Shown: in pieces, positions 1-9,370 of the stretch
Position numbering within the stretch: position 1 is the first letter of the stretch
How the letters are laid out: each line of letters opens with the position of its first letter
Source of the DNA: Monoraphidium neglectum
Taxonomy: Eukaryota > Chlorophyta > Chlorophyceae > Sphaeropleales > Selenastraceae
DNA: 13,816 nt
NCBI RefSeq assembly: GCF_000611645.1
Contig: NW_014012152.1
Coordinates: forward strand, 1-13,816
Direction of reading: 5' to 3'
Notes under the pieces: generated by a model
Database searches by the model: none
What the model was told of the DNA's origin: nothing
The model's input: only the letters and a program-made list of their open reading frames with translations
Translations under genes and position numbers: made by a program

Positions 1-191
1 GGGTGGGTTGGGGCCGCTGCCAGTGCTGGCTTTTGCAGCGCACATGTGAACCCGCAAAAGCGCGCTTGCAGAAAGCGGCAACAGCTTTGCATGTGTGCCA
101 GCCGCCAGACGCACAGCGCCGTGCCCGGTCGGAAGGAGAAACGCATGGCTGTGCCTCGGCGTGCGGCGGCTTCCGCCCGACGCCACCTCAC
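1..191 (-). other. Probable intron at the left edge, CRAL-TRIO gene
   Basis: Read on the minus strand, this stretch follows a good donor (AG|GTGAGG, GT at 191-190). I see no further CRAL-TRIO coding similarity down to position 1, so it is most likely intron 2 of the CRAL-TRIO gene, cut off by the window edge. The small open frames here carry no recognisable motif. Confidence 0.5.
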
Positions 192-843
192 CTCGGGACG
201 TGCTGCGCGCCGAGCACCATGATCACCGCGCGGCCGTTGCGGTCCAGTCCCTGGATAAGCACCTTGTTCTGCGCCAGCTCGTTGGCCACCTCGCAATCCA
301 GGACACGCCCCTGGGGCGCGTACTGCGCACGCCACGCAGCATGCGCGGCGAGGTCGCGCGCGGCGCGCGCTGGCTCCCAGTCGCGGCCGGAGAGCCAACT
401 GATGCGAGGCAGCGAGGTAGTGGGCGTGTGTGTGGTCGGACCGCGTGCAGATGGGCGGGGGTGGGACAATGAGGGGAGGGGAGGGCAGGGCGCGAACGCG
501 CGAGCTGGCTGGTGCCTGTGATTGCGATGGCGGCCGGGCGAACGCCCACGGTCGCACACGCTCAGAGCTGAGCGTGTGCGGCAAAGCGGCTCAACCATGC
601 TCCTTGCAGTGGCGGGCTTCAAATCCTGGAGCGCATCGCAAAACTTTCCACGTGTCCCCGTTCTCACCGCCTGACCTGCCCGGCCGTTAGCGGCTCCTCC
701 CCGCCGACCCGCAGCAGGCGGTCCACCTCTGAGGCGTCATCAAGCAGGGCGCGCGTTGTGGCGATCACATCCGCAAGCTCTTGCTCGTTTGCAGGAGGCG
801 GATTTGCGACCGGGGCCGCCTTCGCGGTTGAGAAGAAGCCCAT
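192..843 (-). CDS. CRAL-TRIO (Sec14-like) lipid-binding protein, N-terminal two exons, partial
   Basis: Exons on the minus strand are 843..668 and 398..192; intron 667..399 is GTGAGA..CAG, phase 2, and joins CG|T into one Arg codon. ATG 843 is the first possible start because TAA lies directly before it in frame. The 127 complete residues begin MGFFSTAKAAP, then a helical stretch, then RRWLSGRDWEPARAARDL at about residues 58-75, the usual CRAL-TRIO N-terminal helix pattern (RWLRARK..., then HAAWR). The block around EVANELAQNKVLIQGLD and GRAVIMVL (about 97-122) matches the first strand of the lipid-binding CRAL-TRIO fold. The family binds phosphoinositides, tocopherols or other small lipids and moves them between membranes; the ligand here cannot be told. 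The rest of the lipid pocket lies left of the window. It is divergent from CAO. Confidence 0.8.
553..580. repeat. Perfect inverted repeat, 13-bp arms, 2-nt loop
   Basis: The arm CGCACACGCTCAG (553-565) is followed by AG and then by its exact reverse complement (568-580). It lies inside intron 1 of the CRAL-TRIO gene, so the pre-mRNA can form a tight hairpin there. No transposon ends or target duplications were seen around it. Confidence 0.85.
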
Positions 844-1995
844 TTATTGATGCGTCCCGATTGTCGAATGCACTAATTCACCTAAATACAGCTATGAATG
901 GTTTGTGTTTAGGTCGGTCTGACGATGTGATGGGAGAAGCGCGTCGGCAAGAGTGATGGGGCCCGTCCGGCGGTTCTTAGTGCGGGTACCACAACAGGTC
1001 GGGCACACGATGTGCTTTGCAAATTCACCATTTATATCCTACCTAATAGCAAATTTCAACGCATCTACGCCGGTGTGCCCCCTCCAGTCTTGTCTGGCCC
1101 GATGCAGATGCATCGTGGCCAGCTGTCCTGCAAGCCGTGCAGTGTACCCGCCACCGTAATACGGCACCTGATCAGAGCACCACCACCCAAGCAGCCTGCC
1201 AAGATCGCCCCTAGCAACACCCCTAGAAGGTCCACTCTTGTACCGCCGAACCATCCCATCGCCACAATAGCGGCGGAACCAGGTCATGGCTCAGGTGCGG
1301 GTGCAACTAAGACATCGTTGAAATACAAGGATGACTGCCTCAATTTCGCAGGATAAGCAGGTCATCGTGCCGCACCGCTGTTTTCCCGCCATGATGCGCA
1401 AGACACCTGGCGACAAGGGTCCCTGCGTCGAACGGTCTGCCCCTCCACCACAGCAGCATGATTCAGGTGTGCTGAAGAGGTGTGCTGGAGCCTCAAGCAC
1501 ATGGTAGGTCATGCTATGCAATGATTGCAAACGCGCCTTAGGTACAGGCTGTACCAAGGTTCCCGTGACCACAGGCATCTGCGTGTCGGTAGTGGCCCGA
1601 CAACTGACGCGTTGGTATACCTCATGAGGAAAAGCTTGTAATTTCTTTACCACAGGGATGACTGCGCCAGTCTCTGCCGGCATCTTTTGGAGCGGGTTGG
1701 TGCTCTTTGGCTTGGCGCACCTGCAGCATGGCCTAGGTTGCACTTGAAGTGGCGCACAATTTCCGCTATCTGGCATCCAACGTCATCAAACCGATGCGAT
1801 TCCCTTGCCGTTTGGCGCCTTGCTGTGCTCAGGGCCCCTTCCGGCTGATCCGCTGACCACGACGACGTGTACTTTTTCAGCGATCTCTCGGAACGATTTC
1901 GTCGCTCAGATGAACCATCGACCACAAAATTGTATTTTCACCTCAAGTCAAGTTGAAGTCTACTACTTGCGACGTTCCTCACCCAACTTGGGACA
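844..1995. promoter_or_regulatory. Spacer between divergent CRAL-TRIO and CAO genes
   Basis: About 1.15 kb separate the two divergent start codons, so both 5' UTRs and promoters should lie here. The base composition is visibly less GC-rich than the coding exons. I see no clear TATA box correctly placed for either gene. Open frames of 60-160 codons exist on both strands, the largest on the minus strand at 1291-1776, but none shows a family motif. A TGTAA (1637-1641, plus), the usual green-algal poly(A) word, occurs without a recognised plus-strand gene upstream. An in-frame TGA at 1954-1956 closes the CAO frame 40 nt before its first ATG. Confidence 0.45.
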
Positions 1996-4900
1996 ATGAA
2001 ATCTTTCCACAGCACACGGCGGCCTCATGAGACTGTGGCGTCCGCAAGGGGTCCTTTTAGATCGTTCCTAGTACCCTCATTACGCATGCTTGCCCGGCGT
2101 ACCACCTGCGCGCACCCCGACAGCCGCAATGATGACAACAGTTGTCCAACGCCATCGCCGCCGGCCGCCGATCCTGAGGCCAAACTTAGCCGCTTCGGAC
2201 GCCACTTCGGCGGGCGCTTCCGGCTCTCCGACCTGGTCTCCTCGGCGCCGCGCGTGCGCGTACGCACGAGCGCATCGCGGCAGCGCCACGAGCTGCTGGA
2301 ACTGGCCGTTTTGAACGCGCGCCTCGCGGGCGGCGTGGAGCCCTGGGAGGCGCGCGCGCGGCTCGAGGTGCTGCGCAACCGCCGGCGCGCGTGGGACGCG
2401 GTCTACGACCTTGTCAGCGGCAGCGACGCTGCCGCGACGCTCGAGATGATCGAGAGCGCAGCTGAGCAGGTGGGGTCGCAGCCGCAGGTCGGGAGGCGCT
2501 ATTTCTGCTCTGGACCAGCTTGTTCTGGTTGGCTGATAGAGCGTCAGGCAGCTTGCAAGGGGGCCTGAGGCCATGTGCTTGACATAACGCTGACCTGTAG
2601 CGGCACAACACAAACATTCGTGCAAGTCGGGGCACTTTTCCGCATGCTGGCACGCAACCCGCTTTATGTGCGTACACCAGGTGGACGCCCTGCTTTCTGA
2701 AAATGAGGCCGGCCGCACCTCCGTGAGAGAGCTGCGCACCCAGCTGTCCGCGCTGCAGCGACAGGTGCAAGAAGCCGGCGAGAAGCTGGCCGCGACGCAG
2801 GCGCGCGTGGACGGCAACCTGCAGCGCGTGGAGGCCCTCAAGCGTGAGGCGGCTACGCTTGAGCGAGCGCGCGCAGCAGCCAGCGCCCCTGCGGCCGCAG
2901 CCCCCGCCGCCGCCGTAGCCACGGCCCCGAGGGCAAAGCCAGGGCCGCCACCGTCCGCGGCTGCGGCGGTCACGGCGCTTGCGGCGGCACGGCGGCGCTC
3001 AAGGGGGCTGTGCGCGAGCCTGGATGCGGAGCCGGACCTGAAGAACCACTGGTACCCCTGCGAGTTCAGTTCCCGCCTCACAAAAGACACCATGGTCCCC
3101 TTTGACCTGTTCGACGAGCCCTGGGTGGTGTTCAGGGACGAGGCGGGGCGGCCCGCCTGCATCCGCGACGAGTGCGCGCACAGGGCGTGCCCGCTCAGCG
3201 CGGGGCGCGCGGTCGGCGGGCAGGTGCGCAGTTGGGCACTGGCGGCGTGGGGCCTCAGTGCCTGCTAACTCCTGCACGCGTGGTGGCATGGCAGCAGCCT
3301 CAAAAGGGGAGTTGTAGGTTCTATCGGCAGCCTCACTGCGACTTTACGCCCCCACACTGCTGCAGTGATTGTTGCAGAGCTCATGCAATCGCGGCTGAAC
3401 GACCGTGCTTGCAGGCAGCCCAAGGGTTTGGATTGAACACCCCCCTGCCCACATCCACGCATGCGATGCCTAACTCCCCCCTTCCGCCTGTGCAGTTGGA
3501 GTGCCCCTATCACGGGTGGCGCTTCAACGGCTCTGGTGGCTGCACGGCCATGCCCTCCACCATCCACTGCCGTGGCGTGCGCGTGGCGGCGCTGCCATGC
3601 GTCGAGAGGGACGGCTTTGTGTGGGTCTGGCCGGGGGAGGGGGAGCCCGGGGAGGTGCGTGGACCAGAATTTAATTGCAGGGAGAAAAGCTGCCAATTTT
3701 GTGATTGCCTGGCAGAGCATAAAGGGTGCCTTTTTTTTCGCAGACGATTCTTGCCCGGCCTGGGCCCCGGCTGGGGAAAGCATTGTGGGGAGTTTCGGTT
3801 GTCGCGCCGCAACGCGCTTCCGCCAGGGCAAACATCTTGGGTTGCACGTTGCGCATCTGGGGGCAGCGGCCATTGCATAAGATGACTGCCGGCCTCACTC
3901 CAGGAAGACACAACACCCATTTATTCTCCAGCGAACCTTGACCCGTCAACCTCGCTGTCCCATGTGATGTGTACCTGCCAGGTCCCTTGCACCGCGCTGC
4001 CGCCACCGGGGTACCAGGTGCACGCGGAGATTGAGATGAGCGTCCCAGTGGAGCACGGTGAGTGGGGGGCACCCGATGGGCGGACAGGACAGCCGGCTCC
4101 TGCATCTTCAGGCAGGCAGGAGGCCGACATCCATGCGCCCTTGACCGTGCTAGGCGCTGCACACGGTGGTTGAATGCATGCATGCGCCCCACGGTGGGGC
4201 GCATTGCTGCGGCAGCATACCCGTGCAAGTTCGCTGTCCGCCAGCTCTGCACCCGGGTGCACAGCTTAACCAGCACAGCCCTCAAACCCTAATTTCACCC
4301 TGAACCATTCACGCCTGGCCTACTGCTGCCCTCATTCTCAACCAACAGGCCTGCTCGTGGAAAACCTGCTGGACCTAGCCCATGCGCCCTTCACTCACAC
4401 CTCCACCTTTGCCAAGGGCTGGCCAGTGCCGGCACAGGTCAAGTTCAACGCCGCGCAGCTGCTGTCGGGGGCTTGGGACCCCTACCCCATCGACATGGCC
4501 TTCCACCCTCCCTGCATGGTGGGTGGGCTGTGCACAGAGGTTGCATCACGCCGACTAGCAACCCCGGCGCGCTTCGCCGCTTCCCCACTGTGTTTCTTGA
4601 TCAACATGACTGCTTGGGTGCGGAGGGTTGCGGCTGACGACGCATTCCCCGCCGCACCCCTGGCAACAACTGCTGCAGACCGTGAGCCGCATCGGCCTGG
4701 CGCAGCCTGGCAGGATCATGCGCGGCGTCAGTGCAGACCAGTGCGAGCGCCACCTGCACCAGCTGCACGTATGCATGCCTTCCAAGAAGGGGCAGACGCG
4801 CTTGCTCTACCGCATGAGCATGGACTTCATGGGCTGGGTGCGGCATGTGCCAGGAATTGACAGGCTCTGGAAGTCTGTCGCCGCACAGGTATGTGGTCGT

Positions 4901-5393
4901 GGCAGACAGCTTTGGGTACTACTTGGCCCCCGGTCTGGGTTCACAGAGGAAGAAGCAGCACCTCCAAAGCCAACAGCATTGCCGATCATTAATTAGCCAT
5001 CAGCTATGTGTGTGCTTGATCATGGGGGCGAGGTTGAATCTCCCAGGTTGGCAGCTTTCTGCTTCGTGTGAGCAAAGCGCAATGAAAATGCAGATTGCAC
5101 CCCAATTCAGGATTACGCCACAAAATGGCGGTCATTCATTCGATGAAACAACAACTTGGCCCAGCGTTCAACCCATTAGCACCTGCACTGGCGCTGTTTT
5201 GCACGCTGCATGATCCACCTGCAGGTCCTGGGAGAGGACCTAGTGCTTGTGGCGGGGCAGCAGGACAGGCTGCAGCGGGGCGGGAACACCTGGCAGACTC
5301 CGGTGTCCTACGACAAGGTGGGTGCCGTGCTGCCTGTGTGTGTGTGATTGACAGGGAGTGTGTGTGTGCGAGCGTGCATGCGTGCGTGCGTGC

Positions 5394-5478
<85 letters not shown>

Positions 5479-6089
5479 GTTGAGGGAGGCGGGGTGAGCC
5501 TGTGGCGGACATAGGCGACCTGGCAGGGTTTGAATACGCGGGCCCGCTCGATGCTGGCAGCTGCTGGACTGGACCAGATTGGATTGAGGTCCGTTGAAAG
5601 AGGAGCTGGTTGTGCTGATCAGGGTTTCTTGGGGTGGGAGTTCTGCCTCTCCATCGGTTCTGTCCCGGGTAATGTTACATTCGCATTGATGTGGGAACAA
5701 CTGGAAGCTTGTAAGAGCGCCTCTCGGGCTCGACAGAGTTCCCAGCCAACCCCCGCACCGCACTTCAAACACTGTAGATCGGCGTCCGCTACCGCCGCTG
5801 GCGCAATGCCGTCGCAGCAGGCGAGTACCCAGATGGCTGCGCGCACACTCGGGCCCCCGAGCCCCCTACCTCAATTGACAACTTAAAGACCGCCACGGCA
5901 CCGTCGACGACGACGTCACCGGCGGCCAGCAGCGAGGTCGCGCGTGGAACAGCTGCACATGCGGGCCTGGACATGTTGATGGAGGGCGTGGCTGAGGGTT
6001 TTGCTGACGATATAGAGCTGGCGGCGCGGCGCATCGAGGCAGAGCAGTCAGCGGCCCGCCTCTCGCGCCAGAGCGGGGCTGGCCAATGA
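1996..6089 (+). CDS. CAO: Chlorophyllide a oxygenase (chlorophyll b synthesis), complete, 8 exons
   Basis: Exons 1996..2469, 2681..3223, 3496..3654, 3982..4057, 4349..4518, 4679..4888, 5225..5317 and 5778..6089 join to 2037 nt, 678 residues; introns are GT..AG with phases 0,0,0,1,0,0,0. The plastid enzyme oxidises the C7 methyl of chlorophyllide a to formyl, giving chlorophyllide b. Residues 1 to about 45 are an Arg/Ser-rich transit peptide (ATG 1996 is the first after an in-frame stop; ATG 2086, residue 31, is the alternative). Regulatory A domain: about 85-158. Coiled-coil B domain: about 159-225, then an Ala/Pro-rich linker. The catalytic domain begins at LKNHWYP (278). Rieske ligands are C323/H325 and C342/H345; the mononuclear iron motif is [12 protein letters not shown] with D426, H429 and H434. 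All expected ligands are present. The tail after RYRRWRN (about 579-585) is longer than usual. Exon joins follow known CAO proteins closely. Confidence 0.97.
3731..3743 (+). other. Strong unused-looking 3' splice site in CAO intron 3
   Basis: Eight T followed by CGCAG make the best polypyrimidine-plus-CAG acceptor in the gene, yet the protein alignment requires the weaker acceptor CTGCCAG ending at 3981. Use of this site would add GE|TILARPG... in phase 0 and reach a TGA in frame near 3939 unless another donor were used. Confidence 0.5.
4182..4204. repeat. Near-perfect palindrome, 11-bp arms, 1-nt centre
   Basis: ATGCGCCCCAC (4182-4192), a single G, then GTGGGGCGCAT (4194-4204). It lies in CAO intron 4 (4058-4348), just after an alternating ATGCATGC run. 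It could form a hairpin in the pre-mRNA or act as a DNA site; nothing shows which. Confidence 0.85.
5359..5477. repeat. Compound TG/TGCG simple repeat with (TG)40 core in CAO intron 7
   Basis: A short (TG) run and TGCG repeats (5359-5396) lead into 40 uninterrupted TG units (5397-5476). The whole tract sits in the last CAO intron (5318-5777), on the sense strand as UG repeats. Long alternating purine-pyrimidine DNA is prone to Z-DNA and length change, and UG-rich RNA offers many GT pseudo-donors near the true donor at 5318. Confidence 0.98.
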
Positions 6090-6709
6090 GCCTGGCAGTG
6101 ACCCAGTGACTGAGCAGGTGGTGTACACTGTGCAAGGGCTGGCGCGAGTCTTGAGCGGGTTGAACGACGGTGCAGGACACACAGCTGGATATGCCGCCTG
6201 ACTGATCGTACAACAAGCCAACCTGCCCCGGGTAAAAGCTCAAATACTGCACGATCTGCCTCCCAGGCAGTGAGGACCCACAACAGACAGTGACTGGAAC
6301 AAAGTCTCAGCGCCATGCAACTGTTGCAGTCGTTCCTGCTAGTCCACCAATGGCTCAAGCCGGTGTTGCACCAAATGCAATAATGTGGATCAAGTTGGTG
6401 CAAAATGTGGCAAGATGTTCATTGGCCCGCGTGTCCCTGAGGTCCTTGGTGTCAACGTGAGGATCGCCGTCTTTTTTTCCACATCATGATTGTGCCCATG
6501 TTGCCGCAGATGAGCGGCCATTGCCTTGACTAACCCCCCAAGAGCTCACATGGAGCCAGTGACGCTGCATGGGTGACGGGCACCCTTGTGCCCTCATGTT
6601 CCACCCCACCCAAGATGTGCGGTTGATCAGATGTTCATTAACGACGCATAGGAGCGCCGTCCACCGCACTTTCAAGCTGCAAAGGCACTGAGCCCTGTCA
6701 ACATCAATT
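6090..6709. other. Spacer: CAO 3' UTR and upstream region of the CREG-like gene
   Basis: These 620 nt separate the CAO stop from the next start on the same strand. The sequence is less GC-rich than the exons and holds a run of seven T near 6472-6478. I found no TGTAA poly(A) word and no correctly placed TATA box, and no open frame with a recognisable family. Confidence 0.5.
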
Positions 6710-8405
6710 ATGATCTACCGGACCGCGTGGCCGGTCGTGCTTCTGGCTATCCTGTTGCAATGCTCAGTGGTGTGCCCGATGCGCGGCTTCCCGGAGAGGT
6801 CGTCCTTGGCTGAACTCCATGCTGACGCTTTCCCGCGGTGAGCACGGGGTTCTCAACGCTTGCATCAATGGATGACAACGGATCATTTCCGTGCAATGAG
6901 GGCTGCTAGGAAACGCGGGGCTCTTCAAGGGCAGGATGAGCGACGTGCGTGGTGCGCACGCTGCTCGTGCTGGCTGTGCGGCTACTGTGAGCATGCACCA
7001 CGATTCTGCACGACGTCCATTCCTGCCACACCACTCCGCGCCGATGTTGGTGCGACAGGCCTGCTCACACCGAGTATGCTAAGATGTGCCGCTGGCTGGC
7101 GCACGTGTCGGAGTGGGGCACGCTCTCCACAGTGGACGCGGCCACAGGCACCCCCTATGGCGGTGTCGTCAGCGTTAGCGACGGCGCCGCAGACAACCCC
7201 ACGGGCCGCCTGCTGTTCTACCTCACGCCGTGAGCAGTGATAGAGATACCTGAGTGATGGCAGGCCCAATGGTGTCCTGCTTCACCTTCAGCTATTGCAC
7301 TCAACGAGCAGCTGCAGGTGTGCGTGTTCTGGCAGCGCCACTGGGTGCCACCTCGCTTGCATATACTGCCCTGCTTAATCCTTTTGCAGGATGGACAAAA
7401 CCACGCAGAACCTGGCAGCCACCCCTGAGGGCCGCAGCGCATTGGTGCTGGCAGAGGTGCAGAAGCTGCCAGGTGGCTGTGGGGGCGAGGACCCAGAGGA
7501 CCCTCGATGTGCCAAGGTGCGAGATAGGGGCCCCACGCACCGAAAGACGGAGTCCCTAGAGGGTGTCCAACCCTCGGATTGTGTATGAACTACTGTTCCT
7601 CGGGAAGGTGGTGGTGACTAATGGCAAGCCATGATGTGGTCGTGTCACACCAGACTTGACGCATCGTCAGCGTTTTTGCATCCTGACATACTGGGTGAGC
7701 GCTGATAATATGTGAGCGCCATCTCCTTCGCCCTCACCCCTATCTATCGAACGTGCAACGAAAACTGCGCAGGTGACTGTGATTGGCAGCACGCGGCCTG
7801 TGCCTCCTGAGGGCGTGGACCAGGCCATGGGCATGCTGGTGGCGCGACACCCCGTCATGGGTGCGCTGGGGGCAGCAACGTGGCGGCAGGGTGCAGAGGA
7901 GTGTCTGGGCGTGCTGTGTTGTGAAAAGCCATATTGTCATTTGCGGCGTGCGCGGACTGCCCCAAACGCCTCGTCCCCCCTCTCTTCATTCATGCGCCCA
8001 CTCCTTCCATGTCCAAATCGTGATTGTTGACCCAGCCGACTGGCCAGCAGACCATGGCTTCCAAGTATATGAATTGCATATCAAGGAATTGCATCTGCTG
8101 GACTTCTTTGGTGGGTTTGAGGCGCCTTGGGGCACTGCACTCAAATCGTGCAACAAGGCGGCGCAACAGGCGCTGGCCACCCAGCTCAAGTCCCATGCGC
8201 CCTTCACCCATGCATCGACGCCAGCGATACATAAATCATATCACAGTTTTGCGGTTGACACATCAATCCTTTCCTCTGTTGCCACTGACAAATCTCTTGA
8301 TCCCAACTCCATCCTACACCAGGCGGCCTGCACATCGTGTCCGCGGAGGACTACTTCGCAGCGGACCTTGCGCCGGCGCCCTCGACTGCGGCAGCAGCGG
8401 CATGA
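6710..8405 (+). CDS. CREG-like secreted protein with FMN-binding split-barrel fold, complete, 6 exons
   Basis: Exons 6710..6837, 7059..7229, 7390..7516, 7773..7860, 8036..8110 and 8323..8405 join to 672 nt, 223 residues, very near the usual CREG length of about 220; intron phases are 2,2,0,1,1 and all joins restore the family pattern. Residues 1-22 are a signal peptide with hydrophobic core (AWPVVLLAILL). Family blocks: RWLAHVSEWGTLST (54-67), GTPYGGVVSVSDG (73-85), FYLTPMD (96-102), GGCGGEDPEDPRC (128-140, including C130 and C140 typical of the family), ARHPVM (166-171), DWPADHGF and LLDFFGG. CREG proteins resemble pyridoxamine-phosphate oxidases but usually lack FMN oxidase activity; animal forms are lysosomal or secreted glycoproteins. 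No N-X-S/T glycosylation site is visible (NPT at 89 is blocked by Pro). It ends in a poly-Ala tail. Its role in algae is unknown to me. Confidence 0.88.
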
Positions 8406-8538
8406 GTGCTTGAGAGGTTGCGATAGTCTGTGCGGGACATCGTTGTTGACAGTTGAGCGCCCTCTTGTGGACATCATTTGTTGTCATGGGCAGGGCGCCT
8501 CAGCCTTGCGGCCCGCCTCATACCCTCCCTCCTCCCCT

Positions 8539-8540
<2 letters not shown>

Positions 8541-8586
<46 letters not shown>
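8541..8586. repeat. (GCT)15 / CTG trinucleotide tract
   Basis: Fifteen uninterrupted GCT units plus one G begin 136 nt past the CREG-like stop codon. On the sense strand this is a CUG repeat and most likely lies in the 3' UTR. It makes long poly-Leu and poly-Ser shadows in open frames that have no other support. Confidence 0.97.
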
Positions 8587-8587
<1 letters not shown>

Positions 8588-8648
8588 ACATCAGAAGTGT
8601 CCACTTTTTCTGCTTTCTTGAGTTGGTGATGTTGGTTTTCTCACTGCG

Positions 8649-8655
8649 TATAAAA
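8649..8655 (+). promoter_or_regulatory. TATA-like box TATAAAA
   Basis: An exact TATAAAA on the plus strand. It is about 960 nt before the beta-helix start codon, so it would need a long leader or an unseen 5' exon to serve that gene. It may be chance in this AT-richer spot. Confidence 0.25.
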
Positions 8656-9365
8656 TGAAATTGCAGGAGTAAGCCAGACATGTTTGAGAATCCTGTGAGA
8701 CAAAGGTGGCTGGCGATTACGGGGTTGAGGTTTGGGGGAAATTCAAGCACGTGGCTGGCGCGTGCTGGATGCTTGGCCAATCGATATGCATCCTGCTGTC
8801 TCGTGCTGACCCCAGCCAAGGGGGCTCCTGGTTGCGATGTTGCATTGCTTGCGACACAGTTAATGCATGCGCTGGGCGTCTTCGGTGCGCGGGGCGCTCC
8901 GGCACCGCACGAGCGCGACCGTGCAGCGTGGTGGCGGCGCCGCAATAGTGGCCACTCAGTTCACGCATGCACTCTGCGCCCCACAACTCAGACCCCAAGC
9001 CAGCACTGGTCCTTTCCGCCGCCAGCACCACCCTCCAATTAATTGCCGGTTGGCTTGAATCATCCTGTCACGTGTGCAGACGGACTGCTTGTTCTCACTG
9101 CAGGGGACTGCTACGCAGCGTTAGCCGTGCGCGAGGGCCTGGGCACAGCCGCGGCTGCACAAATGCAAGCGCGATATTTGCGGTTGCGTGCTTGCACGCG
9201 CAAATGTTGGCACCATTCTAGGCAGGGCGTACCCAACTCCCCCCCTGGTTCTTCTGTTGTACACAACGACCTGATAAATGCAACAGTCATGAGTCGGATA
9301 CCTCGGTGCTGATGACGCAGACAGCCTTAGCGCAGGCCCTATTGTGTGGGTTTGGGCGCAGCCAC

Positions 9366-9370
9366 TGTAA
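9366..9370 (+). terminator. Candidate green-algal poly(A) signal TGTAA
   Basis: TGTAA is the usual polyadenylation word in chlorophyte nuclear genes. This is the first clear copy on the plus strand after the CREG-like stop (8405), giving a possible 3' UTR of nearly 1 kb that would include the GCT tract. Confidence 0.35.

Noticed and set aside
1291..1776. 161-codon minus-strand open frame (and an overlapping one at 1647-1925)
   Set aside because: No family motif, no codon bias like the real exons, and no convincing splice partners; kept only as an unexplained stretch.
2080..3162. 360-codon minus-strand open frame
   Set aside because: It is antisense to CAO exons 1-2 and intron 1, Ala/Arg-rich and without motifs; a typical shadow of GC-rich coding sequence.
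4519..4678. CAO intron 5 read as coding, since the frame stays open across it
   Set aside because: It is 160 nt, so retention shifts the frame away from the strongly conserved exon 6; GT..AG ends are present.
5359..5477. Repeat cluster considered as a CRISPR-like or satellite array
   Set aside because: It is a plain dinucleotide microsatellite without spacers, inside an intron of a eukaryotic gene.
7783..8658. 291-codon plus-strand open frame with a Leu run
   Set aside because: It crosses CREG exons and introns; only the part in exon 5 is real, and the Leu run is the GCT repeat.
8484..8945. 153-codon minus-strand open frame with a Ser run
   Set aside because: Its low-complexity core is the same GCT repeat read backwards; no other support.
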